DNA of 60,650 nucleotides from Planctomycetia bacterium (GCA_030539035.1 JAUNSU010000008.1:1-60650), one strand, 5' to 3'. Positions 1 through 9,316 are shown, counted from the stretch's first letter. Made by a program: numbers and translations. Notes: a model not told the origin generated them from the letters alone.

Positions 1-1
1 C

Positions 2-157
2 CCGCTCTGGTTTTTACGATACTTCACCCCTCCAACTGCGGAACTTGGGTTAACAATATTCCCGAAAGAAAAATTCAAGGGAATCGATTATTCGTTCGAA
101 GTAATCTCCGTTAAACGTCTGAAAAAGTTCGATAAGGATCACTGGCATCATTTATAA
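2..157 (+). CDS. C-terminal end of an unidentified protein (partial)
   Basis: An open frame enters from the left edge and ends at TAA 155-157, giving the last 51 residues of a protein. The composition looks coding: Lys/Phe/Asp-rich, ending in Lys-Asp-His-Trp-His-His-Leu, with codon choices like the neighbours. I recognise no domain in so short a tail. It converges on the minus-strand gene ending at 148, and the two coding ends overlap by about 10 bp, leaving no room for a terminator between them. The alternative is a chance open frame, since the upstream part is outside the window. Confidence 0.45.
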   Translation, partial: PLWFLRYFTPPTAELGLTIFPKEKFKGIDYSFEVISVKRLKKFDKDHWHHL

Positions 158-1740
158 ATGGCCAGGTGCCGGTAATAGACTTCAAGGCAAAGGATCGACA
201 TTGCGGTGATATAGAGCCTTCCGCCGCCGTATTTGTATTCATCGAATTCCGGATCCCAGCTTCCGGACTCCGCTTTTCCTTCGGGGATCTGATGTGCGGG
301 GATCTCCGCACACATCGCCTTGTTCCAGATCCGCCAGTATTTGTGATACGGACCAAGATGCTTGAGCATCATCGACGCGGAATACCATCCGTAAACATTC
401 GTATATTCCGGAGCCGATCGGCGATCCTCTGCACCGTCTTCCTTCTTCTCCGGATAATGGATCAGATTGTTCTTTCCTGTAAGATATTCCGCCCCTTTTT
501 GAATGGCCGGATTATTTCTGTCCCAGCCGAGATACATCCGGCATAAAAGTCCGGTCGCGGTCATCGAAGGTGTGATCCTGCGAACATTCGCCGGTAAAGT
601 GTATACATATCGGCTCCCGTCTTCCAATGCGACCCGATCCAGAAATCGGGAGATCTCCCTCAACATGGTTTCCGGGACTTCGATCTGGGCCATTTTCGCC
701 GTCTGCAAAGCCATCAGACACCATCCGGTTACCGAAAGATCCGAATCCACTCCCGGCTCATACCGCCAGCCGCCGAGCTCTTCATTCTGATTGTTTTTCA
801 GATATTCGATCGCCTTGACCGCCTGTCCACGCAGATCCTCATTCTTCTGTTTCTCAATGTTTTCAAGAACAATGATCTCGCAAAGCGCAATGAGAGAAAT
901 CGCGTGTGTATAAAACCGATCGTTCGCGGAACTGTTCAGATCTTTAAAGAAGAGTCCGTCCCCTGTCTGCTGCCGGGCAAGCCAGCTCCAGCCTTTTTTG
1001 ACCTCTTTGGCATATTGCCCTTTTGATCGGGTATTTCCGTCGCCCTGAAAGGCAAGCAGGGCAAGAGCCGTTGCCGCGATTTTGTTTTCGGGCATATGAT
1101 CGGAAAGTCCGTCTCTGTATGGTCCTTTCAGACTCCACCATCCTTCCCGATTCTGCTGTTTGGCCATCCAGGCCAATCCGCGCCGCACAGCGCTTTGGGT
1201 CGTTTGATTCCCGCCGTATTTCGCGATCAGATCGTTCTTCGTTCCGGGATCCACTCTTCCGGAAAGCATATCTTTCAATTCGATTCGCGTCTGCTCAAGC
1301 ATCATGGACGATGCGGCATTCTCTTGCGGAAGAAGAGGCTTTTCCAGCATGATACTGTCGTCGAGCCGGGCCTCCTGCGGGAATTCGAGCTTGTACTCTT
1401 CGCCCGTCACCGGATTGATATTTCCTTCTTCTTTGGTAAAAATTTCCAGCTGATCTCCCAGCTCTTCACTGAACGTTCCTTCAACGGTCAAAGGTTTTTT
1501 ATCCGGCGGAAAAATGATCAGAGCCAATATGATCATAAGAATCACATGAACCGTAAAACTGAAAAGCCAGGAAGACATCCGGCGTCCCAAAGGAACTTTT
1601 TCTTCTTCGACGAGATCTTTCACGTCTCCGTTTTTTCCCTGAAGGAGACGGAGTTTCTCCGGATCCGGGACCTTGTTCTTTTGATCCGGAGTGATTGGAC
1701 GGAGTGAGATCCGGGCCGGTTTTTTAAATGGATCGGTCAT
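148..1740 (-). CDS. Membrane-anchored prenyltransferase/squalene-cyclase-repeat protein
   Basis: A 530-residue protein. The first 55 residues are charged and presumably cytoplasmic. One hydrophobic helix lies at about 56-77 (SSWLFSFTVHVILMIILALI), followed by a linker. From about 175 to the end there are alpha-toroid repeats of the terpenoid-cyclase/prenyltransferase type, with recurring W-(L/M)-A-(K/R)-Q-Q units such as GLAWMAKQQ, GWSWLARQQ and AIEYLKNNQ, each followed by a DG-x-(W/F)-type motif. These repeats are common in secreted planctomycete proteins that are not terpene cyclases; no clear DxDD acid motif is visible, so cyclase activity is doubtful. The ATG overlaps the stop of the upstream MoxR gene (ATGA), so the pair is probably translationally coupled. 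Role inferred: an extracytoplasmic scaffold or partner of the MoxR system. Confidence 0.8.
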   Translation of the reverse strand: MTDPFKKPARISLRPITPDQKNKVPDPEKLRLLQGKNGDVKDLVEEEKVPLGRRMSSWLFSFTVHVILMIILALIIFPPDKKPLTVEGTFSEELGDQLEIFTKEEGNINPVTGEEYKLEFPQEARLDDSIMLEKPLLPQENAASSMMLEQTRIELKDMLSGRVDPGTKNDLIAKYGGNQTTQSAVRRGLAWMAKQQNREGWWSLKGPYRDGLSDHMPENKIAATALALLAFQGDGNTRSKGQYAKEVKKGWSWLARQQTGDGLFFKDLNSSANDRFYTHAISLIALCEIIVLENIEKQKNEDLRGQAVKAIEYLKNNQNEELGGWRYEPGVDSDLSVTGWCLMALQTAKMAQIEVPETMLREISRFLDRVALEDGSRYVYTLPANVRRITPSMTATGLLCRMYLGWDRNNPAIQKGAEYLTGKNNLIHYPEKKEDGAEDRRSAPEYTNVYGWYSASMMLKHLGPYHKYWRIWNKAMCAEIPAHQIPEGKAESGSWDPEFDEYKYGGGRLYITAMSILCLEVYYRHLAIYK

Positions 1741-2906
1741 CTCTCATATTTATCCACAGGTGGAGCAGAAACCAGGGTAAGAAGTTTTTGGATCACTGCT
1801 TCCCGTGTATATCCTTCCGCCTGCGCCTGAAAATTCGTACTGATCCGATGGCAAAGAACAGGAATCGCCGCTTTTTTAATATCCTCCACGGCAACGGAAA
1901 ACCTTCCTTCCATTGCGGCGAAGGCTTTTCCGGCATGAATGAGATATTGGCCAGCCCGCGGTCCGGCGCCCCAATCGACGAATTCTTTAATCAATTCGGG
2001 AGCGGAGGGATCGCCCGGCCGTGTTGCGCGAACCAATCGGGCAACATATTGAACAATGTATTGACTTACGGCAACAGAGGAAACGAGTTTCTGAAGATTC
2101 AGGATCAAGCGGCCGTTCAGGATTTTTTTGATCTCGGCCGATTCACCCCGAGTAGTACTTGAAAGGATCCGTTCTTCCTCTTCCAGGGTCGGATAATCGA
2201 CTTTGATATTGAACATAAAACGGTCCAGCTGCGCTTCGGGAAGCGGATAAGTTCCTTCCTGTTCGATCGGGTTCTGGGTTGCGATTACAAAGAATGGCTC
2301 CGGCAGCGGATAGGTTGTCTGTCCGACCGTGATTTCCCGTTCCTGCATTGCCTGCAAGAGGGCCGATTGGGTTTTCGGCGGAGTTCGGTTGATCTCATCC
2401 GCAAGCAGAATACTCGTAAAGACGGGTCCTTCCACAAAACGGAACGAGCGATGTCCCTGCGCGTCTTCATCCAGAACGTTGGTTCCGGTAATATCGGAAG
2501 GCATCAGATCCGGCGTAAACTGGATCCGTTTAAACCGCACATCGAGAATACGGGCCAGAGTGCTTACCATCAAAGTTTTCGCCAAGCCGGGAACACCTTC
2601 CAGCAGACAATGTCCCCGAGTAAAAATTGCGGCCATCAGCTGCTGGATTACCGGCGTTTGTCCGATGATCACTTTTTGAAGTTCATCGTTCATGATTCGG
2701 CAAGTCTGTCCAAATTCCTGTAATATATTTCCAAGGTTGCGAGGTTTTCCCGGATTAACAGGAGGATCCGCTTCAGACTTCTGAATTGGCGGCGCGGCGG
2801 ACGGCTTCGGTATATTACTCACTGTATTGCTTTCTGTCTGTCTTTTGCGTTCTTGCATCATGGAAAATCGATCCTTTTCCATTTGAACAGATGAAAAGAA
2901 CCGCAT
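1737..2906 (-). CDS. MoxR-family AAA+ ATPase
   Basis: A 389-residue ATPase. A Pro-rich N-terminal extension of about 55 residues precedes the AAA+ core. Walker A is GVPGLAKT (about 104-111), Walker B is LLADEINR (about 167-174), followed by the TPPKTQSALLQAMQER segment typical of MoxR, sensor-1-like FFVIATQNP, and LPEAQLDRF. MoxR proteins act as chaperone-like ATPases that mature metal- or VWA-domain partners. Start: ATG at 2906 preceded by AAAGGA at good spacing. It overlaps the downstream membrane protein by 4 nt. The usual DUF58 and VWA (BatA-like) partners are not adjacent here, so the partner may be the terpenoid-cyclase-fold protein itself. It is divergent from the DUF4159-type gene at 3177. 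Confidence 0.92.
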   Translation of the reverse strand: MRFFSSVQMEKDRFSMMQERKRQTESNTVSNIPKPSAAPPIQKSEADPPVNPGKPRNLGNILQEFGQTCRIMNDELQKVIIGQTPVIQQLMAAIFTRGHCLLEGVPGLAKTLMVSTLARILDVRFKRIQFTPDLMPSDITGTNVLDEDAQGHRSFRFVEGPVFTSILLADEINRTPPKTQSALLQAMQEREITVGQTTYPLPEPFFVIATQNPIEQEGTYPLPEAQLDRFMFNIKVDYPTLEEEERILSSTTRGESAEIKKILNGRLILNLQKLVSSVAVSQYIVQYVARLVRATRPGDPSAPELIKEFVDWGAGPRAGQYLIHAGKAFAAMEGRFSVAVEDIKKAAIPVLCHRISTNFQAQAEGYTREAVIQKLLTLVSAPPVDKYER

Positions 2907-3083
2907 ATCGTCCTTTCATCAAAGGATTCGACCGGCGGCAGGAATCACCGCCTATCCTATTTTATCAATTTTCATAGAAAAGAACAATGGCAATTTTTTA
3001 TTTTATCCCCATGATTTCGACAGGGATTTCCGGGAATATTTTCCTTTTTTTCCAAGATCACTATGATAAACGAAAAAAGGATT

Positions 3084-3089
3084 TATAAT
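3084..3089 (+). promoter_or_regulatory. Candidate -10 element for the 3177 gene
   Basis: A TATAAT hexamer lies about 88 nt upstream of the GTG start, in the 270-bp divergent spacer between the MoxR gene and the DUF4159-type gene. No convincing -35 box is found at 16-18 bp, which is also the case for several other TATAAT elements in this window. Confidence 0.3.
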
Positions 3090-3176
3090 TTTGGAAGGAC
3101 AAGGCGCTTCGATGAACGAACAGTCGGATCGATCTTGATTATAAACGGATTTTGAAAGAAACCGGAAAGGGAATTT

Positions 3177-5645
3177 GTGATCACAAGGACTCGGACAACA
3201 GAAATGCTCATCGGGATCATCGGGGCAGCCTTAATCCTGATCGGTTTATTTTCCGCGAAAGCATACGGAGAAGACGGTGATCTTTCTCCGGAAGCCGTTC
3301 GGGAAAGTATCCGGGGAGGAATCGCCTATTTGGGAGAGATCCAGCAAAAAGACGGTTCCTGGAATGAGTATCCCGGCTTTGAACCGGGAACGACCGCCTT
3401 GTGCACGCTGGCCCTGATCACCGCGGGAGTCGATAAAAATGATCCGGTTCTTCTGAAAGCGCTTGATTTTCTTCGCCGTCCATTGCCGGAATCCCGATAC
3501 CAAACTTATCCCCTGTCCCTTCAAACCATGGTTCTTTGCCTCGCGGATCCGGAAAAAGACAAGGAATCGATCCGCAAAAATGTCGAATGGCTCATCGCTC
3601 ATCAATTTCAGACAAATAATGTCTTTCGGGGCGGATGGTCCTATGTCGGATCCCATCCGGAATTCGATCAGGTCGATAATTCCAACTCGCAATTTGCGAT
3701 TCTTGCCCTCTATGAAGCGGAAAGGATCGGAATTCCCATCGATCCTGAGATCTGGAAACGGGCATTGGAATACTGGAAAAGAATGCAGAACAAAGACGGA
3801 TCCTGGGGGTACCGCGCCTCGCTGGGAGACCTTCAGGTCAACAAAAGCGGGGTCGGAACGGGCAGCATGACCTGTGCGGGAATCGCGGGTCTTGTAATCT
3901 CCAGCGGCTTTCGAAATCAATCCGGATCGCGTGTTCAAGGTGATGAGGTCCTTTGCTGCCAAGAGGTCGACGATGATATTTCGAATCGGATCGAAAAGGG
4001 ATTAAACTGGCTTTCGCGCCATTTCAGCGTGCAAACGAACCCGGGAACCGTGGTCGATGTTGATACCTGGCTCTTTTATTATCTTTATGGACTCGAACGG
4101 GTCGGGCGCTTGACCGCCCATCGCTTTATCGGAAAGAGCGATTGGTATCGGGAAGGAGCGGATTTTTTACTCCGCCGCAAGGGAATGCTCAATAAGTACT
4201 GGAAAGCGCAGCGGGATCTTAAAAACAATAATGCCGTATCGACGGCCTTTGCGCTTCTTTTTCTTTCGAAAGGACGCCGGCCTGTTCTGATCTCGAAATT
4301 GAAATACGGATCGGACGACCAGTGGAATCTTCATCCCAACGATCTTCTTCATTTAACGCGAAAAGTCGAAAAAAGCTGGAAAATGGATCTCATTTGGCAA
4401 GTGATCGATTCGGAAAAAGCAACGGTAGACGATCTGATTCAGACCCCGGTTCTTTATATGAACGGGACAAAATCGCCGATTCCTTCGGATCCCAACCGAA
4501 AAAAACAGCTGATTCGAGCGTTGAAAGGATATCTGGAACAGGGCGGCTTTATCTTTGCGGAAGCACTCGACAACGATATTTCCTTTGAACAGGGAATGAT
4601 CGATCTGATTCGGGAAGTATTGCCGGAGGAGGGAAATGAATTCCAACTTCTGGAGTCGGATCATCCGATCTGGAACGCGGAACGAACGGTTCCTCCGGAT
4701 CAGATCCGGCCGATATACGGAATCGATTACGGATGCCGGACCAGCATTGTTCTTGTTCCCTCCTGGAAGCGAAAGGAGAAGGCGGATTCTGTATTTAATG
4801 TCCGCGCATCGCTTTCCTGTCTTTGGGAAACGGATCGTCCGGACCGCAGCGGTGATGAGCCCCTTCCCGACCGGATTCGAATACAGGTCGAATCCGCCTT
4901 GGATATCGGGGAAAATGTCCTTGCTTACGCAACGAATCGGGAGATGAAGAGTAAGGATGAAATCCCGGAATCGATTCAAAAGGAGCTCGCGAAAACGGAA
5001 AATCGGCAGGGAGCGATCTATACGGCGATTCTGGAACACGGGGGCGGATCTTCCTGTGCTCCGCGTGCGATTCCGAATCTGATGAAAGCGATTCGAAAAG
5101 AGCTGGAAATACCGGTTCAAACCTTTGTTCAGCGATTACGGGCAGGATCCGCGGACCTCTTTCATTATCCGATTTTGTTCATGCACGGACGGAATGCGTT
5201 CCGGTTTTCGGAAGAAGAAAAGAAAAATCTGAGCCTCTATTTCGATCGGGGAGGATTCCTTTTTGCCAACGCGGTCGGGGCATCCGAATCTTTTCAAAAA
5301 TCTTTTGCCGGAGAGTTTAAAGAGATCTTTCCGGAAAGCAGACTGGAAAAGATTCCTTTGGACGATCCCCTATTTTCCAATCTTTACGGGGGATTCGTAA
5401 TTCGAACGGTTGAAATCCGCAAACCGAGCTCAAAAGGAGATCGAAAAGCGCCTTCCCTTCAGAGCGAAGAACCGCCCGAACTTTGGGGGATCAAAAAAGA
5501 AGGACGCTGGATCGTTGTTTTCTCTCCCTGGGACGTCAGTTGCGCATTGGAACGGAGCGGATCCTACGAGTACAAAGGCTATTCTTGGAAAAGCGCCTTT
5601 ATTCTCTCCGCGAATATTCTGCTCTACGCGATAGAAAATCTTTGA
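3177..5645 (+). CDS. Secreted prenyltransferase-repeat protein with C-terminal DUF4159-type domains
   Basis: An 822-residue protein. An N-terminal signal/anchor helix (MLIGIIGAALILIGLFSA, about residues 10-27) is followed by squalene-cyclase-type repeats from about 40 to 380 (GGIAYLGEIQQKDGSW, ALEYWKRMQNKDGSWGY, GLNWLSRHF). The C-terminal half carries two similar modules: one around 435-520 with GGFIFAEA and a DHPIW segment, and one around 660-820 with GGFLFANA and IVVFSPWDVSCALE. This arrangement is what I recall for DUF4159 domains. Start: GTG at 3177 with GGAAAGGGA just upstream; ATG at 3204 is an alternative that would still leave a hydrophobic leader. It shares its fold with the MoxR partner across the divergent promoter, suggesting one envelope-associated system. 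Confidence 0.8.
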   Translation: MITRTRTTEMLIGIIGAALILIGLFSAKAYGEDGDLSPEAVRESIRGGIAYLGEIQQKDGSWNEYPGFEPGTTALCTLALITAGVDKNDPVLLKALDFLRRPLPESRYQTYPLSLQTMVLCLADPEKDKESIRKNVEWLIAHQFQTNNVFRGGWSYVGSHPEFDQVDNSNSQFAILALYEAERIGIPIDPEIWKRALEYWKRMQNKDGSWGYRASLGDLQVNKSGVGTGSMTCAGIAGLVISSGFRNQSGSRVQGDEVLCCQEVDDDISNRIEKGLNWLSRHFSVQTNPGTVVDVDTWLFYYLYGLERVGRLTAHRFIGKSDWYREGADFLLRRKGMLNKYWKAQRDLKNNNAVSTAFALLFLSKGRRPVLISKLKYGSDDQWNLHPNDLLHLTRKVEKSWKMDLIWQVIDSEKATVDDLIQTPVLYMNGTKSPIPSDPNRKKQLIRALKGYLEQGGFIFAEALDNDISFEQGMIDLIREVLPEEGNEFQLLESDHPIWNAERTVPPDQIRPIYGIDYGCRTSIVLVPSWKRKEKADSVFNVRASLSCLWETDRPDRSGDEPLPDRIRIQVESALDIGENVLAYATNREMKSKDEIPESIQKELAKTENRQGAIYTAILEHGGGSSCAPRAIPNLMKAIRKELEIPVQTFVQRLRAGSADLFHYPILFMHGRNAFRFSEEEKKNLSLYFDRGGFLFANAVGASESFQKSFAGEFKEIFPESRLEKIPLDDPLFSNLYGGFVIRTVEIRKPSSKGDRKAPSLQSEEPPELWGIKKEGRWIVVFSPWDVSCALERSGSYEYKGYSWKSAFILSANILLYAIENL

Positions 5646-5759
5646 AATAGAAGAAAGATCACTTTTAAAATTTACCCATCTTATTATTTGGTTTATCTAT
5701 TTTATTGTTTTGTAAAGTATTTCGAATATTTTCAATATTTTTTGTAAAAAATATATATT

Positions 5760-5776
5760 TGGCGCGAAAAGTGCTT
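5760..5776 (+). promoter_or_regulatory. Sigma-54-like (-24/-12) promoter upstream of rpoN
   Basis: The sequence TGGCGCGAAAAGTGCTT matches the -24/-12 consensus TGGCACG-N4-TTGCW at all but two defined positions. The invariant GG (5761-5762) and GC (5773-5774) have the exact family spacing. A sigma-70-type TATAAT (5776-5781) overlaps its 3' edge, without a good -35. The 248-bp spacer before it is very AT-rich and holds no gene. The start of rpoN is 118 nt downstream of the GC. If real, RpoN could control its own gene. Confidence 0.45.
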
Positions 5777-5893
5777 ATAATACAGGAAGAAGGGTTTTTA
5801 GAGAGGCTTTTCGGGATTTTTTCCCGATCCTGGGGACAGGGTAATTGAACCGTTCATGATTGATAATCGTGGAGAACTTTGAGGAGACGAACG

Positions 5894-7507
5894 ATGAGTT
5901 TTGGAATGAGAATGGAACCGGCCCAACATCAGGAACAGGTCCAGACCCAGGAAATCAGCCAGCGGATGATCCAGGCGATGGAACTTCTTCAGCTGCCCAT
6001 TCAAAAATTCGAGGAGCGGATTGAGGAAGAGTATATAAGCAATCCTCTTTTGGAAAGAGAGGAGAATGAGGACTCTTCCGAAAAGGAATTGGGCGAAGAG
6101 GGTCCCGAGAAAAATACGCCGGAAGATTCCAATGATTTTGAGGATTCCTCGGTGGATTATCTGTCGGATGAGTCCGGCAATGCCGCCAAAAACGAAAAAG
6201 AGGATCTCGAATATCAAGAAGCGGTGATAGATAACAGCGATACGGAGTTTGCGGATCCGGACGATCGGATCATCAATTACAAGGATTCCGACAGCGTTCA
6301 TCGGAACAGGGAAGAAGATACCGAGCATTATCTTGATTATATGAACAATATTCCTTCACGGGGACAAACGCTTCAAGAGCATTTGATTGAACAGCTTTAC
6401 TGGTTCGACATTCCGGAGAAGATCCGTACATACGCGGAAGAAATCATCCATAATCTGGATCGAAGGGGATATTTGACTCTTTCGAAAGAGGAAAGGGAAG
6501 AATACAAAACCAGGGGATCCGATCGAAAAGGAGGTTTGGGGCCGGAACTTGAAAAACTTTTCGGGAACAATTTATCCGGGGAAGAGATTTCGGATATTGA
6601 AGCGGCTTTGCGTTCGGTGCAATCACTTGATCCAAAGGGGGTGGGGGCCCGAACACTGGAAGAATGCCTTTTGCTCCAGATCAGTCCGAACGATCCGGAT
6701 CAGGAAAAACTGATTCTGCTGATCAAAAAATATCTGAAAGAGCTTGTCGGGAACCATCTGCCTTCGATCTCCAGACAGACCGGTTTATCGATTGAAGAAA
6801 TTCAGTTTTTGCTTAAAAAGATCAAAAAACTGAATGAAGATCCCGGCGATCTCTTTGATTCCCGTCCGAACAGTGTGATCCGGCCCGACATTGTTGTCGA
6901 AAAAGACGATGCTGGAAATTGGCAAATTCAGATCGATGAAGGAAACGCCGGATCGCTGTATCTGAATAAAAAATACATAAAGGAACTGAAAAACAGTGCC
7001 GCAAGTCCCGAGGATAAGAATTACATCAAGGAAAAGATCAATTCCGCTCTTTGGGTTCTGGAAATGATTAAACAGCGAAAAACGACTTTACACAATGTTG
7101 CTTATGAAATTGCAGAACATCAAAAAGATTTTTTTGAAAAGGGACCGGAAGCGATTCGGCCATTGATTTTGAAGCAGATCGCCGATAAGATCAAGGTCAA
7201 TCCTTCCACGGTTTCCCGGGCCTGCAGCGAGAAATGGATGCAGACCCCATTCGGCAATTTTCCGCTCAAATACTTCTTTACCGGTGCGATTTCCGCTGCA
7301 AACGATCAGGAAGATGCTGTTGCCCAAAATGCCGCTCTGCTCAAATTAAAAGAGATCATTGATCGGGAAGATCGTTCCAATCCTCTTTCCGATGATGAGT
7401 TAGTGAATGAAATGCAAAAGGAAGGGATCGCGCTGAGCCGCCGAACAATTACCAAATACCGCAAAATAATGGATATTCCGAACAGCCGGCTTCGCAAAGA
7501 ATGGTAA
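5894..7507 (+). CDS. rpoN: RNA polymerase sigma-54 factor
   Basis: A 537-residue sigma-54. The Gln-rich region I (ISQRMIQAMELLQLP, then ISNPLLE) starts almost at the N terminus. A long acidic region II follows (about residues 45-140, Asp/Glu/Ser-rich). Next come the core-binding region and the HTH (IADKIKVNPSTVSRACSEKW), and the C-terminal RpoN box SRRTITKYRK near residue 520, one or two changes from the canonical ARRTVAKYRE. I chose ATG 5894 because GAGGAG sits 7 nt upstream; the frame also opens at a TTG five codons earlier (5879) with no RBS. It is monocistronic by spacing. Sigma-54 needs AAA+ enhancer-binding activators, and none is encoded in this window. Confidence 0.96.
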   Translation: MSFGMRMEPAQHQEQVQTQEISQRMIQAMELLQLPIQKFEERIEEEYISNPLLEREENEDSSEKELGEEGPEKNTPEDSNDFEDSSVDYLSDESGNAAKNEKEDLEYQEAVIDNSDTEFADPDDRIINYKDSDSVHRNREEDTEHYLDYMNNIPSRGQTLQEHLIEQLYWFDIPEKIRTYAEEIIHNLDRRGYLTLSKEEREEYKTRGSDRKGGLGPELEKLFGNNLSGEEISDIEAALRSVQSLDPKGVGARTLEECLLLQISPNDPDQEKLILLIKKYLKELVGNHLPSISRQTGLSIEEIQFLLKKIKKLNEDPGDLFDSRPNSVIRPDIVVEKDDAGNWQIQIDEGNAGSLYLNKKYIKELKNSAASPEDKNYIKEKINSALWVLEMIKQRKTTLHNVAYEIAEHQKDFFEKGPEAIRPLILKQIADKIKVNPSTVSRACSEKWMQTPFGNFPLKYFFTGAISAANDQEDAVAQNAALLKLKEIIDREDRSNPLSDDELVNEMQKEGIALSRRTITKYRKIMDIPNSRLRKEW

Positions 7508-7509
7508 AA

Positions 7510-7561
7510 GGACTTAGGGAAGATTCGCAAATTTTCTTTTGCTTTTCAAGTCCGTTTTTTT
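7510..7561 (+). terminator. Probable rpoN terminator (nested hairpin)
   Basis: GGACTT (7510-7515) pairs with AAGTCC (7548-7553), enclosing an inner GCAAA/TTTGC hairpin, and is followed by G and seven T. It lies directly after the rpoN stop. Confidence 0.5.
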
Positions 7562-7640
7562 ACGAATTGCGCTGATCTGTTTGCTGGAATTTTCACGCAT
7601 TGGCTTTTCGGCGACTCCTTCCCCTTTTTGGAAACGGATT

Positions 7641-7646
7641 TATAAT
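7641..7646 (+). promoter_or_regulatory. Candidate -10 element of leuA
   Basis: TATAAT lies 23 nt upstream of the leuA ATG, followed by GAGAGGAG as ribosome binding site. There is no recognisable -35 box. The leader would be under 20 nt, so no leader-peptide attenuator or T-box can fit here. Confidence 0.4.
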
Positions 7647-7669
7647 AGAGGGCAGAGAGGAGTCTGAAA

Positions 7670-9247
7670 ATGAGTGAACAGGAATTCAACCAAAATGAAG
7701 AAAGAGGTAATTCCGGCGAGAATTATCGCCGGATCGTAATATTTGATACCACCTTGCGGGACGGGGAACAATCGCCCGGCGCGAGCATGAATCTCCGCGA
7801 AAAACTGGAAGCGGCTCAAGGTCTTGAAGATCTTGGTGTTGATGTGATCGAGGCGGGATTCCCGATCATATCGCCCGGCGACTTTCAGTCGGTTAAGGAG
7901 ATCTCAAAAATTCTGAAAAGGACCTCCGCCTGCGGTCTTGCCCGATGTGTTGATAAAGATATTGACGCGGCGGGAGAGGCGCTGAAAGACGCTCTTCATC
8001 CCCGAATTCATATTTTTCTCGCAACCAGTGTGATTCATCGCAAATACAAACTTCGCATGTCCCAAGATGAGATCATTGCGAAAGCGGTTGAAGGAGTTCG
8101 ACGGGGAAGAAATCTCTGCTCCGATATCGAATTTTCTCCGGAAGACGCAACGCGGACAGAGATCGATTTTCTTTGCCGGGTCGTCGAAGCCGTGATCGAC
8201 GCCGGTGCGCGGACGGTGAATATCCCTGATACTGTCGGATACACAACCCCGCAGGAAATGTATGATCGGATCAAGGCCCTGATCAATCGTGTTCCGAATA
8301 TCGATAAGGCGATTTTGAGTGTTCACTGCCATAATGATCTCGGAATGGCGGTTGCGAACTCTCTTTCTGCGGTTTCCGCGGGAGCAGGTCAAATCGAATG
8401 CACAATTAACGGACTCGGGGAACGGGCCGGAAACTGCGCTCTCGAAGAGGTCGTAATGGCGATGCGGACCCGACCGAATATATATAAGGCCGATACAAAA
8501 ATTATTTCGCAAAAACTGGTTCCGATGAGCCGGCTGATTTCCCGTATTACCGGTTTACAGGTACCGCGGAATAAAGCGATTGTCGGAATGAACGCGTTTG
8601 CGCATGAAGCGGGGATCCATCAGGATGGGATCCTCAAGGAACGGACGACATATGAAATCATGAGTCCGGAGAGCGTTGGATTCACAAAAACGGATCTTGT
8701 TCTCGGTAAACACAGCGGACGGGCCGCTTTGGCGGATCGGGCTCATCAGCTCGGGTACGTCCTGTCGCCGGAGCAGCTTGACGCCGTCTTTGTCGAATTC
8801 AAAAAATTGACCGACCGGAAAAAAGAGGTCTATGATGCGGATATTCATGCCCTGATCGATCAGCAGAATCGCGGACCGAAGGATGAGATTAAAGATAATA
8901 AGTGGAAATTCGTTTCTTATTCACTTACTTGCAGTTCGGAAGGGTCGCCGAAATTGACATTGGCTCTTACCCATCGGGGCGAAGTGGTCGGAGTCGAATC
9001 GGAAGAGGGCGATGGCCCGATCCACGCCGCATTTTGGGCGATTCGCAAGGCTTCTGATCTTCCTTTGATCATGAAAGAGTTCAAAATTGAAGCGATTACC
9101 GGAGGTCCGGACGCGCAAGGAGTAGTGATTGTTCACCTGCAAGATGAAAGAAATCCCGAAAAAGTCTTTCGCGGACAAGGGGTTTCCACCGATATTATTG
9201 AAGCGGGAATGATCGCGATGGTCAATGCTCTGAACCGAATGAGCTGA
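7670..9247 (+). CDS. leuA: 2-isopropylmalate synthase
   Basis: A 525-residue enzyme that condenses acetyl-CoA with 2-oxoisovalerate in the first committed step of leucine synthesis. The N-terminal TIM barrel carries the FDTTLRDGEQSPGA signature (about residues 25-38) and SVHCHNDLGMAVANS with the metal-binding His-x-His, followed by NGLGERAGNCALEE. After HEAGIHQDGI comes the C-terminal LeuA dimer/allosteric domain (about 390-525), so it is the long, probably leucine-feedback-regulated type and close in length to the family norm of about 510-520. Start: ATG with GAGAGGAG. No other leu genes are nearby. A strong terminator follows, so it is transcribed alone. Confidence 0.96.
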   Translation: MSEQEFNQNEERGNSGENYRRIVIFDTTLRDGEQSPGASMNLREKLEAAQGLEDLGVDVIEAGFPIISPGDFQSVKEISKILKRTSACGLARCVDKDIDAAGEALKDALHPRIHIFLATSVIHRKYKLRMSQDEIIAKAVEGVRRGRNLCSDIEFSPEDATRTEIDFLCRVVEAVIDAGARTVNIPDTVGYTTPQEMYDRIKALINRVPNIDKAILSVHCHNDLGMAVANSLSAVSAGAGQIECTINGLGERAGNCALEEVVMAMRTRPNIYKADTKIISQKLVPMSRLISRITGLQVPRNKAIVGMNAFAHEAGIHQDGILKERTTYEIMSPESVGFTKTDLVLGKHSGRAALADRAHQLGYVLSPEQLDAVFVEFKKLTDRKKEVYDADIHALIDQQNRGPKDEIKDNKWKFVSYSLTCSSEGSPKLTLALTHRGEVVGVESEEGDGPIHAAFWAIRKASDLPLIMKEFKIEAITGGPDAQGVVIVHLQDERNPEKVFRGQGVSTDIIEAGMIAMVNALNRMS

Positions 9248-9279
9248 TTGGATTATCCCAATATTTTCAGAAATTTTCC

Positions 9280-9316
9280 GCCGATAGCGATTTTTTTGTT
9301 GCTATCGGCTTTTTTT
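9280..9316 (+). terminator. Rho-independent terminator of leuA
   Basis: Perfect 9-bp stem GCCGATAGC / GCTATCGGC with a 12-nt loop and a run of seven T, 33 nt after the leuA stop. It lies inside the long open frame that starts at 9248, showing that the upstream part of that frame is not translated with the metzincin. Confidence 0.9.

Noticed and set aside
3246..3962. 238-codon minus-strand frame opposite the 3177 gene, and similar long antisense frames elsewhere (for example 4353-5120, 26632-27561 and 34527-35828)
   Set aside because: They lie fully inside well-supported genes on the other strand, lack family motifs, and arise from the codon usage of the sense gene.
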